Positions 24,985 through 34,428 of a DNA stretch of 64,000 bases are shown piece by piece. The DNA comes from JAAYCI01 sp047972265 (lineage in GTDB: Bacteria; Bacillota; Clostridia; Oscillospirales; Ruminococcaceae), in NCBI GenBank assembly GCA_047972265.1, contig JBKEAM010000031.1, forward strand, positions 1 through 64,000, read 5' to 3'. The notes beneath the pieces are model-generated. The model was not told the DNA's origin. It saw only the letters and a program-made list of their open reading frames with translations, and did no database searches. How positions within the stretch are numbered: position 1 is the first letter of the stretch; every line of letters begins with the position of its first letter. Both the position numbers and the translations under genes were made by a program.

Positions 24985-27006
24985 ATGGCCAGCATTTTTA
25001 CCGATATTGGATTGCGCGACAAAATGACCAATGTTTTGCGTAAGCAAATCCAAAATACCGATAAGTTAATTAACAGCATGGGCAAGCTGGACACAGCCAC
25101 CAATAAAATGGGCAACAGTGGTGCAAGCGGGTTTACAAAGGTGCTGCGCCAGCAATCACTTGTAGAAAAGGCCAATACCGGCATATACAGAACTTGGACT
25201 AAAGCCGAAAATGCACTGAAAACTGGATTAACCGCTGTAACGAATGCAGGAAAGGCGTTTGGGCAACAGTTAAAAGCTGCCCAAAGGGAAATAGCAAACA
25301 CCAAAGCATCGGGCGATCGATTGGCCAGTGCATTAAAAGCTGTTTTTTCTGTAATGGCAGTAAAGCAATTTTTGGGTTATGTACAGGGAGCATTAGATGC
25401 ATTTAATGTAAAAACGAAGTATGAAGTTCAATTATCTACGGTAATGGCAAATAACGGCGGGAATATGGATCAGTTTAAAAGCATCACGGCCGCTGCCGAT
25501 GCCTTGGAAAAGAAAACAACATACGGAGCCGACGGCCTTGTGGGCGGCGCGGCGGAACTGTCCACCTACCTAAAAGACGCCAAAGCGCTAGAAAAGATGC
25601 TGCCCACACTGACGAACTATGCTGCGGGCATGGGGGGCATGGATGTTACCCCCGAACAGATGGTAAACTATGCCACCGATTTGGGCAAGGCGTTAGATGG
25701 CACCTATGACGGCCTGCAGAAAAAAGGATTTATCCTTACAGATGCGCAAAAACAGGTAATCGAACTGGGCACGGATATGGAGCGCGTGCAGGTAATTACC
25801 GATGTTATAAACCAGTCCTGGGATGGTTTGGCAGAATCGTTTGCCAAAACGCCCGAAGGTAAAATGATACAATTCCAAAACACTATGGGGCGAATAGGTG
25901 AAACCATAGGCGGGAACGTGGTTGGCAGCTTTTTACTGCTGATTGATACCGTTACCGCATTTGTGGAGAGTGAAGCGGGGCAGTGGTTGGTAACTGGGCT
26001 TAGCATGGGAATTAACACAGTTATATCCGTGCTGACTTGGCTTGTAGGGGTAGTCCATTCCTTTACAGCTTCAATACAACAAAACTGGGGCATCGTTCAA
26101 CCTATTTTAAGCGTAATTGCTTTCGTTCTTTTCGCCTATATGATTGCCCAGCTTTGGGCCATGTTACCCCCACTTTTTGCACAAGTAGCGGGATGGCTTG
26201 CTATAAACTGGCCGATCCTTTTAATAATAGCTGCCGTAGGACTTTTGGTTGCCGTTTTGTTCACTATGGGCGTATCGTTTGAAGATGTATGCGGGTTTAT
26301 TGGCGGATTGCTGGGCGGGCTGTACGCGGTAATATACAACGTAATTGCAGGCGCCTGGAATTATTGGGCTTCGTTTGTGGAATTTTTTGCAAATGTATTC
26401 AATCACCCGGTATACTCCATCAAAAAACTATTTGTAAGCCTGGCAAACACGGTGCTAGATCTAGTAAAAAGCATTGCCGAAGCGATCGACGCAGTATTTG
26501 GGAGTAGCCTTGCGGGCAGCGTTACTTCACTGCAAAACCAAATGCAGGATTGGCTGGGAGAAATGCCCGAAGGGTACAAAGTTGTCGCGAAAATGGAAAG
26601 CATGTCTATAGTAGATACTGTAGAAACATGGTCAGCCGGGGGGAAAAACATTGGCAAGGGCATTGGCGACGCCTTGGCGGGTTTTGACATGGGGCAGGAC
26701 ACAAGCAGCTTAATGGGCGGGGTAAACGGATTTGACGGCAGTGGTGGCACCGATATACCCGACGTTGGAAGCGTGGGCGAAGTTGGACGCATCAACGATG
26801 AAGTGGACATAAGCAAAGAAGACCTTGAACTATTGCGCGACATTGCAGAAGCACGGTTTGTGCAGAACTTTGTCACATTAACCCCGCAGGTAAGCCTACG
26901 TGTGGACACCGTGAACGAAAATGCGGATATTGACAGGCTGTTAGATCAGGCCGAACAACGATTGGAAGAAGAATTTGTGGCCGCTGCGGAAGGGGTGTAT
27001 GCCTAA
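24985..27006 (+). CDS. Tail tape measure protein
   Basis: 673 residues from the ATG at 24985 (AAGGAAGTG upstream). Helical coiled N-terminus (LRDKMTNVLRKQIQNTDKL), long hydrophobic segments around residues 340-460 (ILSVIAFVLFAYMIAQLW, ILLIIAAVGLLVAVLF), and a Gly/Asp-rich region before the end. Length sets tail length; this one is short to medium for a myovirus. Hydrophobic parts may enter the host membrane during infection. Confidence 0.92.
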   Translation: MASIFTDIGLRDKMTNVLRKQIQNTDKLINSMGKLDTATNKMGNSGASGFTKVLRQQSLVEKANTGIYRTWTKAENALKTGLTAVTNAGKAFGQQLKAAQREIANTKASGDRLASALKAVFSVMAVKQFLGYVQGALDAFNVKTKYEVQLSTVMANNGGNMDQFKSITAAADALEKKTTYGADGLVGGAAELSTYLKDAKALEKMLPTLTNYAAGMGGMDVTPEQMVNYATDLGKALDGTYDGLQKKGFILTDAQKQVIELGTDMERVQVITDVINQSWDGLAESFAKTPEGKMIQFQNTMGRIGETIGGNVVGSFLLLIDTVTAFVESEAGQWLVTGLSMGINTVISVLTWLVGVVHSFTASIQQNWGIVQPILSVIAFVLFAYMIAQLWAMLPPLFAQVAGWLAINWPILLIIAAVGLLVAVLFTMGVSFEDVCGFIGGLLGGLYAVIYNVIAGAWNYWASFVEFFANVFNHPVYSIKKLFVSLANTVLDLVKSIAEAIDAVFGSSLAGSVTSLQNQMQDWLGEMPEGYKVVAKMESMSIVDTVETWSAGGKNIGKGIGDALAGFDMGQDTSSLMGGVNGFDGSGGTDIPDVGSVGEVGRINDEVDISKEDLELLRDIAEARFVQNFVTLTPQVSLRVDTVNENADIDRLLDQAEQRLEEEFVAAAEGVYA

Positions 27007-27669
27007 ATGTACCGTATGTTTTTAAAGCGGGACAACACCACGATAGAAATACCTGTGCTGCCGGAAAAGCTAAAAATATCGGCGGACGGCGACAACAATA
27101 CCGAAACGGTGCTGGAACTGGGGCAAATAAACATACTGCGAAAGAGAAAATTGCGCAGTATGGAATGGGAAGCCCTATTCCCCCTGCACCGCGGCCCTTA
27201 TGTTAGCGGGGTAAATCTGCTGGCCCCGATTGAATACATACGCACGCTGGAAGACTGGCGCAGCAAGCCGCTGCGCTTTATCATTACAGGCACAGATCTA
27301 AATATAAACACAAGCATGGCGATCGAAAGCCTGGACTATGAAGAACGTGGCGGCGAACCGGGCGACCTGTATTATACGCTGGAACTAAAAGAATATGTGG
27401 ACTATATACCGCGCCGGATTAGCATAGACGCAAACGGTACGGCCTTGATTGTACCACCGTCCCGTCCCGGAAGCGTTAAAACTGGCAGTGTGTCGCACGT
27501 GGTACTGGCCGGGGAAAGCATATGGATGTTAGCCCAGCGGTATTATGGGGATGGCAGCCTGTACGATACCATATACCAGGCAAACAAAACGGGGATGGAC
27601 GCCCGCAACCAAACAGCAGGCGGTACACGGTACACACTTTATACGGGGCAGGTGTTGACGATCCCATGA
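27007..27669 (+). CDS. LysM-containing baseplate protein (XkdP-like)
   Basis: 220 residues starting at the base after the tape measure stop. C-terminal LysM motif (HVVLAGESIWMLAQRYYGDG, then LYTGQVLTIP) binds peptidoglycan. N-terminal part (LPEKLKISADGDNNTETVLE) matches XkdP. Part of the hub region that contacts the cell wall. Overlaps the next start in ATGA. Confidence 0.9.
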   Translation: MYRMFLKRDNTTIEIPVLPEKLKISADGDNNTETVLELGQINILRKRKLRSMEWEALFPLHRGPYVSGVNLLAPIEYIRTLEDWRSKPLRFIITGTDLNINTSMAIESLDYEERGGEPGDLYYTLELKEYVDYIPRRISIDANGTALIVPPSRPGSVKTGSVSHVVLAGESIWMLAQRYYGDGSLYDTIYQANKTGMDARNQTAGGTRYTLYTGQVLTIP

Positions 27670-28619
27670 TAAAGCAAGTTTTTTACCAGGATGTTACAAG
27701 CGGGGCCGCCCACGATATTACCACCATTGTGTCGGCCCCCAAATGGGCAACCAAGCGCAAAGGCACCCCCGCATCATTTAAGTTTACCGTCGTTGATGAT
27801 GTGGGGATAAATTGGGCCGAAGGATCTATTATTTGCTTTTTGGCTGACGGCAAAGGCTATTTTTATGGTTACGTTTTTAGGGTGGGGCAAAAGATGGGCG
27901 GCACCCGCACTATTACGGCATACGATCAAACGCGGTACCTTAAAAATACGGACACTTATGTTTTTGAGGGAACCCGTGCAGATCAGATATTGACCGAAAT
28001 TGCCGAAGATTACGGCTTAAAACTGGGAGAAGTGGAAAACACCGGGTACGTGATCCCATCAATGTGTGAGGATGGCAGCACCCTTTTTGATATTATTTTA
28101 AAGGCCCTTGATTACACCATCGTAAATATCGGGCGGATGTACTATTTATGGGATGATTACGGGGCCTTGCGCATTTCCTCCGTAGCAGGTAGTAAACTGG
28201 ATTTGTTTTTTGGTGACAATAGCATGGTGACGGACTACAGCCACGAAACCGAAATAGACACCAACACATACAACCGCATTAAACTGGTACGCGATAACAA
28301 GGACACCGGGCACAGGGATGTATATATGTTCCAGGACAGCAACACGATTTCCCAGTGGGGCATACTGCAAAAGTTTGAAAAGGTGGACGAAAAATTAAAT
28401 GCGTCCCAAATATCAGAACGCGGGGATAATTTGCTGGAATTGCACAACAAGCCCAAGCGCAGTTTCGGCATAGACGGCCCCAGCGACTTATCTGTGCGGG
28501 CCGGATGCATGATTTTTGTACAGATTGAGGCAGTAGGATCCGGCCAATTTTTTGTGGTGGAAGAAGCCACGCACGACATAGAAAAAGCAACAATGGCGTT
28601 AAAGGTGGTGGTTGCATAA
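27666..28619 (+). CDS. Baseplate hub protein (XkdQ-like)
   Basis: 317 residues from the ATG at 27666 in the ATGA overlap; a longer frame to 27522 is only an open extension. ITAYDQTRYLKNTDTYVFE and SLFD-like ending of the central part (GSTLFDIILKALDYT) match XkdQ/gpD-like hub proteins, which form the ring at the tail tip. Confidence 0.88.
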   Translation: MIKQVFYQDVTSGAAHDITTIVSAPKWATKRKGTPASFKFTVVDDVGINWAEGSIICFLADGKGYFYGYVFRVGQKMGGTRTITAYDQTRYLKNTDTYVFEGTRADQILTEIAEDYGLKLGEVENTGYVIPSMCEDGSTLFDIILKALDYTIVNIGRMYYLWDDYGALRISSVAGSKLDLFFGDNSMVTDYSHETEIDTNTYNRIKLVRDNKDTGHRDVYMFQDSNTISQWGILQKFEKVDEKLNASQISERGDNLLELHNKPKRSFGIDGPSDLSVRAGCMIFVQIEAVGSGQFFVVEEATHDIEKATMALKVVVA

Positions 28620-28891
28620 TGGCATTAAGCGACGCAATAAAAAAAATAGCAAAACAAACCAACACCGTGGGAGTGCCCACGGCCTTCTTATACGGTGAAG
28701 TGGTGGGCATATCTCCCCTACGCGTTTTGGTTGACAGCCGTTTTGAATTGAGCAGCACATTTTTGGTTATCCCCGCCCACTTGCCACAAAACGACTTTGC
28801 AGCGGGCGAACGCATTATATTGCTACGCAACCAGGGCGGCAACGAATTTTTGGTTTTGGGAAAGGTGGGTACAAATGGCACTGATACCTAA
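28619..28891 (+). CDS. DUF2577 baseplate protein (XkdR-like)
   Basis: 90 residues. FLYGEVVGISPLRVLVD and ERIILLRNQGGNEFLVLGKV are the family pattern, an OB-like fold in the PBSX baseplate. Start overlaps the previous stop by one base; end overlaps the next gene by 17 bases. Confidence 0.85.
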   Translation: MALSDAIKKIAKQTNTVGVPTAFLYGEVVGISPLRVLVDSRFELSSTFLVIPAHLPQNDFAAGERIILLRNQGGNEFLVLGKVGTNGTDT

Positions 28892-29303
28892 CGCTGAAAC
28901 CCTAACACTGGGTACCGTTGCAGCGACCGACGAAGTAAAAAATATACCCACCCGCACATATAAGATAAACTGGGCAAAAAAGCGGGCAGAGGGCTATACC
29001 GACGACCTGGCAGCCATGGAACAGGCAATATACAAAATAATCCACACAGAGCGATTTGTATATTTGATTTATAGCTGGGATTATGGCACCGAATTAAATA
29101 GCCTTATAGGCGAAAGCCGAGCCGTGGCCGAAGCAGAGTTGGAACGGATTTTTGCAGAAGCCCTGCTGGCAGACACCCGGGTGGAAAAACTGGCCGATTT
29201 TACGGTGAGCCAAAGCGGGCGGGATGCCTTGGCCGTGACATTTACAGTTATTACCATTTTTGGTGCAATAGCTGTGGAAAGAGAGGTGAAAAACAGTGCA
29301 TGA
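28875..29303 (+). CDS. DUF2634/gp25-like baseplate wedge (XkdS-like)
   Basis: 142 residues from the ATG at 28875 (AAAGGTGGG upstream). TRTYKINWAKKRAEGYTDDL and IYSWDYGTELNSLIG are the XkdS pattern. Wedge component that links hub and baseplate arms. Overlaps the next start by eight bases. Confidence 0.88.
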   Translation: MALIPNAETLTLGTVAATDEVKNIPTRTYKINWAKKRAEGYTDDLAAMEQAIYKIIHTERFVYLIYSWDYGTELNSLIGESRAVAEAELERIFAEALLADTRVEKLADFTVSQSGRDALAVTFTVITIFGAIAVEREVKNSA

Positions 29304-30375
29304 GGATATGACCTTTAACGCCATTATGGCGCGTTGCCTTGCACGGGTACCTGCAGGCATAGACAAACGAGAAGGATCTATTATTTACGATGCGCTGGCC
29401 CCGGCCGCCGCCGAAATTGCAATGGCCTTTGTGGAACTTGGCACAATTAAAGATGATTTAGCGTTCCCGGACACGGCCACCGGCGAAAATCTTACAAAAA
29501 AAGCCGGTGAACGCGGGGTGACAAGGTACGCTGCAACAAAAGCCAAGCGCAAAGCCAATTTTACATCTAGCGGCGGGGTACCCAAAGATGTGACACTGGG
29601 GGTACGTTTTAGTGGTGGCGGGCTGAATTACCGAGTAACGGCAAAACTTGCCGCGGGATCCTACACAGTGGAATGTGAAACCGCGGGAATTGTGGGCAAC
29701 CAGTATTTTGGTACGCTGGTACCAATTGATTTTATACAAGGGCTGGTTACCGCAGAACTGCAGGATGTATTGACCCCAGTCGAAGACACCGAAACAGACG
29801 ACGCACTGCGCAAGCGCTATTTTAGCAGTTTGGACGGTGTGGCCTTTGGCGGCAATATAAAAAACTATAAAAACTGGGTAACGGCTATACCGGGCGTCGG
29901 TGGGGTGCGGGTATATCCAATATGGGCCGGTGGTGGATCTGTACGGCTGGTTATTATATCCAGCAATTGGGGTATCCCGGCGCCGGAACTGGTGGCGGAG
30001 GTGCAAACACAAATTGACCCCGAAACCAACCAAGGCAGGGGGGATGGCATAGCGCCTATAGGGCACACCGTAACAGTGGAAGCGGTACAAGGCGCGGTTA
30101 CAGACATAACAATGGCCCTGCAGTTTGAAAGCGGGTACAACTGGGCGGAACTGCAAGCAGCCGTAGAAGAAACCATAAATGCCTACTATGCGGAACTGGC
30201 CGCCTTATGGGATGGTGTGGACACCATAACGGTAAGGGTGAGCCAAATAGAAACCCGCGTGCTGGCGCTTGGCGGTATTGTGGATGTGTCCGACGGAAAA
30301 ATAAACGGATCCGCTGAAAACATGGTTTTGCAATCAGACGAAATACCAGTGCTGGGGGCGGTGACACCCGAATGA
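29296..30375 (+). CDS. Baseplate J protein (XkdT-like)
   Basis: 359 residues from a GTG with GAGAGGTG upstream. GSIIYDALAPAAAEIAMAF near the start, ETDDALRKRYF in the middle and GGNIKNYKNWVTAIPGVGGV are the Baseplate_J signature. Structural wedge subunit needed for sheath contraction triggering. Overlaps the next gene by four bases. Confidence 0.93.
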   Translation: MHEDMTFNAIMARCLARVPAGIDKREGSIIYDALAPAAAEIAMAFVELGTIKDDLAFPDTATGENLTKKAGERGVTRYAATKAKRKANFTSSGGVPKDVTLGVRFSGGGLNYRVTAKLAAGSYTVECETAGIVGNQYFGTLVPIDFIQGLVTAELQDVLTPVEDTETDDALRKRYFSSLDGVAFGGNIKNYKNWVTAIPGVGGVRVYPIWAGGGSVRLVIISSNWGIPAPELVAEVQTQIDPETNQGRGDGIAPIGHTVTVEAVQGAVTDITMALQFESGYNWAELQAAVEETINAYYAELAALWDGVDTITVRVSQIETRVLALGGIVDVSDGKINGSAENMVLQSDEIPVLGAVTPE

Positions 30376-30878
30376 AAATAGAAAAATACTGGCCCCCATT
30401 TTTGCAAGAGATAGAAGACTTTAAGCGCCTGGCATATGCAGAGCAGCCGGAACTGGACGCCCTGCAAAGCGGGGTTGCAGATACTAAAAAGGATTTTTTT
30501 CTTGCAACTCTAACCGAAGCGGGAATTAAACGGTGGGAAAAAATACTGGGCATTACTCCCCTTACCAGTGATACCTTACAGGCCCGCCGAAACCGTATAC
30601 AGGTACAATATGCCGACCAGATACCATACACTTACCGTTATCTTGTACGGTACCTGCACGCAATTGATACCCGGATAACGGCCAGTGTATTGTTTTACGA
30701 TTACACTGTTAAGATAGGCTTGCCGGTAGGCACAACCTATGCAGATATTTTACAGGATCCATTGCGTAGGATGATCCCGGCCAATATGATAATTGATTAT
30801 GGCAGCAGCTTTCCCATGCAGGCCCACGCCGGAGCGGCGCAGGGCTTTAATTATGGCTATATGCGGATAGGAGCATGA
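30372..30878 (+). CDS. YmfQ/DUF2313 tail protein (XkdU-like)
   Basis: 168 residues. WEKILGITPLTSDTLQARRN is the conserved core of the family placed between baseplate J and the fibre. It probably attaches the fibre to the wedge. The next gene starts four bases after its stop. Confidence 0.88.
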   Translation: MKIEKYWPPFLQEIEDFKRLAYAEQPELDALQSGVADTKKDFFLATLTEAGIKRWEKILGITPLTSDTLQARRNRIQVQYADQIPYTYRYLVRYLHAIDTRITASVLFYDYTVKIGLPVGTTYADILQDPLRRMIPANMIIDYGSSFPMQAHAGAAQGFNYGYMRIGA

Positions 30879-30882
30879 AAAA

Positions 30883-32448
30883 ATGGCACAAGCGTACAAG
30901 CCCACATTAACCAACGCCGGGCGGGACTTGCTAAACGATTTGGCGACCGGCGGAACCCTTACAATTACCCGTGCGCAGTTAGGAAGCGGGCAACTGCCAG
31001 AAGCGGATCCAATAGAACCGCTGGAAGAACTGTTGGATCCGCAAGCGGAAGCGCAAATAAAAAGCAACGAAGCGTCAAGCGCTGGAAAAATGGTTATCGG
31101 TATACAGTACGATAACAAAGATTTGGAAAACGGGTTTGCAATATATGAAATTGGTATATTTGCAAAAAGTTTAGACGGCCCCGAAGTGCTGTATTGCTAT
31201 ATGACACTGGGCGAAACCCCGGAACAGGTGCCCGCGGCTATAGTGGGGCGGTTTATGCGGTCTTACGATATACCAATACAGGTAGATAATGTACTGGATA
31301 TTGTGGTGCAAATTGATGCATCGGCATTGGCGACCACACAGGATATTACAAAAATATTAGATGGCACTACCCCACCCGCCAACAGCCTAAATGCCGAAAA
31401 GCTGGGGGGGAAACCGCCGGCCGATTATGACACGTCGCCACTGGCAAGTGCGGCAATAACTGATTTGGGCATAGAAATAGCATCACTTGCCGCCCGCAGC
31501 AGCAATAACTACAGCGTACTGTTTGATGCCCCGGCCGACCAGGCAGCAAGTACCACATATATAATTGACGGCACCCCCGTGGTATTGCGGGACATGCAAA
31601 AGGAGGTATTAGACGATGCATGGAAAGCGGGCGCGCCCGTTACTTTGATACGCCGGGGAGAAGACGCTTTTTTTAGCAATGGCGGCAGTTCTCTAAAAGT
31701 CCGCATTCGCGGCGGACTGACCGCCCCAGCAAATGGAAAGCCTGGTGACATATGGGTAAAAACAGACTATCCCCTATCCGGCAAGTATGTTATTGGCTAT
31801 AATGGCCTGCCCCCTGTAATTTTTGAAAATAATCAAGACGGGCTTGTTTTATTATCATTAAGCACGTTCTCCCCCGTCGCAAATTATTTGCAATCAATAC
31901 AAGGCACACCCAAGGCCAGGTTGAGCGCAGCCATTACGGGGCTGGCTTATCGAGAGGGCAACACGTCCATAAAAAAAGTCGGGTTTCGCGTTTGGTACAA
32001 CGGTGCTTGGCAGCAGCCCTTTGATTATTTTTATTCTGCGGGGACAGAAGCCCTTGGGCTGATTGGATTTTCTGGAACATTAGGATTAACAATAAACCCC
32101 ACGAACATAAATGTGCCTAGAGGGTATTACAGTAATTCCCAATGGGTGCGGATGGGTATCGGCCAGCTTGTTGAAATAGGCAATTTGTCCAGTCTGCGTT
32201 TTAATTTTTCTTACGGTGAAGTTGGGTATAGTGGGGCTCTCTGTCATGCAGGATTTACAACCCGCCCCGTTTGGTCGGGTAGTGGGATAGCCAATGGCAC
32301 GATAAGCGGCCCGGCAACTTTCTCCTCAATTACCGCTAACGTTGCAGCAATAGAGGGAATTGGTTATCCCGGAGTATACATACAAGGAGGCAACACAGGC
32401 AACTACACAGGATATACCCTTACAAGTATTGTACCAACGTATCTATAA
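30883..32448 (+). CDS. Tail fibre protein
   Basis: 521 residues. N-terminal ~150 residues have the conserved collar-fibre attachment pattern (MAQAYKPTLTNAGRDLLND, FAIYEIGIFAKS). The middle has short low-complexity spacer and the C-terminal 200 residues are Gly/Ser/aromatic rich beta (NPTNINVPRGYYSNSQWVRM), probably the receptor-binding head. No reverse transcriptase or template repeat is near, so no diversity-generating system. A terminator follows. Confidence 0.88.
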   Translation: MAQAYKPTLTNAGRDLLNDLATGGTLTITRAQLGSGQLPEADPIEPLEELLDPQAEAQIKSNEASSAGKMVIGIQYDNKDLENGFAIYEIGIFAKSLDGPEVLYCYMTLGETPEQVPAAIVGRFMRSYDIPIQVDNVLDIVVQIDASALATTQDITKILDGTTPPANSLNAEKLGGKPPADYDTSPLASAAITDLGIEIASLAARSSNNYSVLFDAPADQAASTTYIIDGTPVVLRDMQKEVLDDAWKAGAPVTLIRRGEDAFFSNGGSSLKVRIRGGLTAPANGKPGDIWVKTDYPLSGKYVIGYNGLPPVIFENNQDGLVLLSLSTFSPVANYLQSIQGTPKARLSAAITGLAYREGNTSIKKVGFRVWYNGAWQQPFDYFYSAGTEALGLIGFSGTLGLTINPTNINVPRGYYSNSQWVRMGIGQLVEIGNLSSLRFNFSYGEVGYSGALCHAGFTTRPVWSGSGIANGTISGPATFSSITANVAAIEGIGYPGVYIQGGNTGNYTGYTLTSIVPTYL

Positions 32449-32463
32449 CCAAAAGCGCAAATG

Positions 32464-32488
32464 GCACCCGAAAGGGTGCTTTTGTTTT
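32464..32488 (+). terminator. Terminator after the fibre gene
   Basis: gcaccc (32464-32469), GAAA loop, gggtgc (32474-32479), then TTTTGTTTT. Separates the fibre from the lysis genes and may lower lysis gene expression. Confidence 0.75.
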
Positions 32489-32513
32489 GCAAAAAAGAAA
32501 GGAGTGCAAAACC

Positions 32514-32654
32514 ATGCCTGAAAAAAATGTACAAAATACCGGCATCCCCAGCTTTGCAACAAGCATTGAAGCATTTGACGAAACAAAGCATGCGGACATG
32601 CTGGCTCGAAACGAAGCCCACAACGACGAAGATGGAATGGGGGATGATGAATAA
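32514..32654 (+). CDS. Small acidic protein before the endolysin
   Basis: 46 residues with AAAGGAG upstream of the ATG. Asp/Glu/His rich (ARNEAHNDEDGMGDDE). No membrane segment, so not a holin. Its stop overlaps the next start by one base. Possibly a small tail or lysis-associated protein; not recognised. Confidence 0.55.
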   Translation: MPEKNVQNTGIPSFATSIEAFDETKHADMLARNEAHNDEDGMGDDE

Positions 32655-33514
32655 TGAGCAATCTTGTAGTAAAGGTCATTGAAATGCCGCAAGCCCAATA
32701 TTCGCGCAAATGCCCCTATGCGCTCACACCCAACGGTATTGTAATACACAATACCGCCACAGATGCTTCGGCCACATCTGAAATATCGTACATGCAGGGC
32801 AACACAATTAACACTTCATTTCACTTCGCGGTAGACGAAAACCAAGCCGTGCAGGGAGTACCATTGAACCGCAATAGCTGGCACGCCGGGGATGGCACCA
32901 AAACGACCAGCGCAAACCGGACAAAATTGTCAATAGAAATTTGCCGCAGCAAAAGCGGGGGCGTAAAATTTACCACCGCAGAAGAAAACACGGCTATTTT
33001 GTGTGCCAAATTGATGCAAGAATACGGATGGAAAACTACGGTCTGCATTACCAAGCACCAGGACTATAAAGCCACTGCCTGCCCGCACAGAACATTGGAA
33101 CTTGGTTGGCAGCGTTTCTTGAATTTGGTTGCAGAAAAATACGCTATTGAAACTGGAGCAGAAAGCGGAGGTAAAGAAATTATGCAAATGAGTACAAAGC
33201 CCGTAAAAATGCAGCTTGGCCCCATGAGCGGCGGCGACCTTGATACAATGCGCAAACTACTGGATGGCCTAAAGATTGCGTATACCGAGGACGGTGGCCA
33301 TATTAAAACCGCAGACGTAAGCACCGGAGACCAAAACACAGTATTGCAAAAAGTGGTTGCGCTGGGGTTAGGGTTTGAACCCTTGGCGGTCACCGTTGCC
33401 AATGGTGTGCCGCAGGCTGATTTTGACGCAATGCGCACCCGCGCGGAAACCGCGGAAGCAAAGCGGGACGACTACGGTCAGCGACTGGCCACCATAAAAA
33501 AGGCGGTGCTGTAA
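32654..33514 (+). CDS. N-acetylmuramoyl-L-alanine amidase endolysin
   Basis: 286 residues. Amidase_2 (T7 lysozyme type) domain at ~1-160 with zinc ligands His32 (GIVIHNTA), His135 (ITKHQDY) and Cys143 (TACPHR). It cuts the bond between muramic acid and the peptide. The C-terminal part (from ~185) is helical with SGGDLDTMRKLLDGL and a coiled tail ending in QADFDAMRTRAETAEAK, whose DNA is nearly repeated in the next gene. No signal peptide, so it depends on the holin. Confidence 0.93.
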   Translation: MSNLVVKVIEMPQAQYSRKCPYALTPNGIVIHNTATDASATSEISYMQGNTINTSFHFAVDENQAVQGVPLNRNSWHAGDGTKTTSANRTKLSIEICRSKSGGVKFTTAEENTAILCAKLMQEYGWKTTVCITKHQDYKATACPHRTLELGWQRFLNLVAEKYAIETGAESGGKEIMQMSTKPVKMQLGPMSGGDLDTMRKLLDGLKIAYTEDGGHIKTADVSTGDQNTVLQKVVALGLGFEPLAVTVANGVPQADFDAMRTRAETAEAKRDDYGQRLATIKKAVL

Positions 33515-33777
33515 TGGGTTGGTTAAAGTCTATTATCGCGGCGCTTGCCGCCACATTTGGAGTAACAACAGATACCAGCATATCGCAGGCAGACTATGAC
33601 GCCATGCAGACCCGCGCGGAAACCGCAGAAACCCAACTGGCCGATGCACAAAAGCAAGTAGGTATTGCCTTGCAACGCGCGACCACGGCGGAAGCTGTGA
33701 CCGACGCGCAGGTAATAACGATAGAAGCCCAAAACAAAAAAATAGCCGCCGTTGTTGCAGCGGTAGACGGGGTGTAA
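33514..33777 (+). CDS. Small membrane-anchored coiled-coil lysis protein
   Basis: 87 residues. A short hydrophobic start (LKSIIAALAATFGV) then a coiled coil. QADYDAMQTRAETAETQL copies the endolysin tail, at both protein and DNA level (33587-33636 resembles 33413-33462). Overlaps the endolysin by one base. Could be a holin/spanin-like helper or bind the endolysin by coiled-coil pairing; neither is proven. Confidence 0.65.
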   Translation: MGWLKSIIAALAATFGVTTDTSISQADYDAMQTRAETAETQLADAQKQVGIALQRATTAEAVTDAQVITIEAQNKKIAAVVAAVDGV

Positions 33778-33781
33778 GAGG

Positions 33782-34321
33782 ATGAAGGATTTTTTTAAAA
33801 CAATTGGCCAGAGTGCAAAAGAAACATTTAGCGGCACCTTATCGGTAAAGCCCGCACTGGATTGGTATAATACCATTATTGGTAGCATCATTGCGGTTTT
33901 ATCTGCCATTTTCGGGCAATATTGGTACCTGTTTGCGGCATTCGTTTTGTTTAATGTTTTAGACTGGCTTACGGGATGGTACAAAGCCCGTAAGCTGGAA
34001 CAAGAAAGCAGTGCAGTGGGTGCCAAAGGTGCCATCAAGAAACTATTTTACTGGATCGTTGTTGCTGTAGCTTTTGTAATATCTGCGGTTTTTGCGGCAA
34101 TCGGAAAAGATCTGCTGGGAATAGATCTATCTTTTATGTTGCTGCTTGGTTGGTTTACCTTGGCAGGGCTAACGGTCAACGAAGCGCGCAGTATCTTGGA
34201 AAACTTAATTGAAATGGGAATTAATGTGCCAAAGTTTTTAATCACAGGGCTTGCAGTAACCCAAAAACTTATACAGGCCAAAGCCGACGCAGCACTTCCG
34301 GCGGACGAAGAAAAAAAATAA
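33782..34321 (+). CDS. Phage holin (toxin secretion/phage lysis holin family)
   Basis: 179 residues. Three to four membrane helices: TIIGSIIAVLSAIFGQYWYL, FAAFVLFNVLDWLTGW, FYWIVVAVAFVISAVFAAIG and SFMLLLGWFTLAGLTV; KARKLEQESSAVGAKG between them is a typical holin_4 loop. It opens the membrane for the endolysin. Ends the late operon, followed by a strong terminator. Confidence 0.9.
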   Translation: MKDFFKTIGQSAKETFSGTLSVKPALDWYNTIIGSIIAVLSAIFGQYWYLFAAFVLFNVLDWLTGWYKARKLEQESSAVGAKGAIKKLFYWIVVAVAFVISAVFAAIGKDLLGIDLSFMLLLGWFTLAGLTVNEARSILENLIEMGINVPKFLITGLAVTQKLIQAKADAALPADEEKK

Positions 34322-34345
34322 GAAAAATGCATCTACTATACTAAA

Positions 34346-34376
34346 CACGGGCTGAATTTCAGCCCGTGCCTTTTTT
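34346..34376 (+). terminator. Late operon terminator
   Basis: cacgggctga (34346-34355) pairs with 34359-34368, three-base loop, then CC and six T. Ends late transcription just before the convergent membrane-protein gene. Confidence 0.88.
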
Positions 34377-34428
34377 GTCCCCTGCATTAAGACCTTCCCG
34401 TGATATCTCCAGTACGGCTTTTAAATCT

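Noticed and set aside
27522..27665. Longer start for the XkdQ-like protein
   Set aside because: It lies entirely inside the LysM-domain gene in another frame; the ATGA overlap at 27666 is the normal coupling.
30883..32448. Diversity-generating variable region in the tail fibre
   Set aside because: No reverse transcriptase, template repeat or accessory gene is present.
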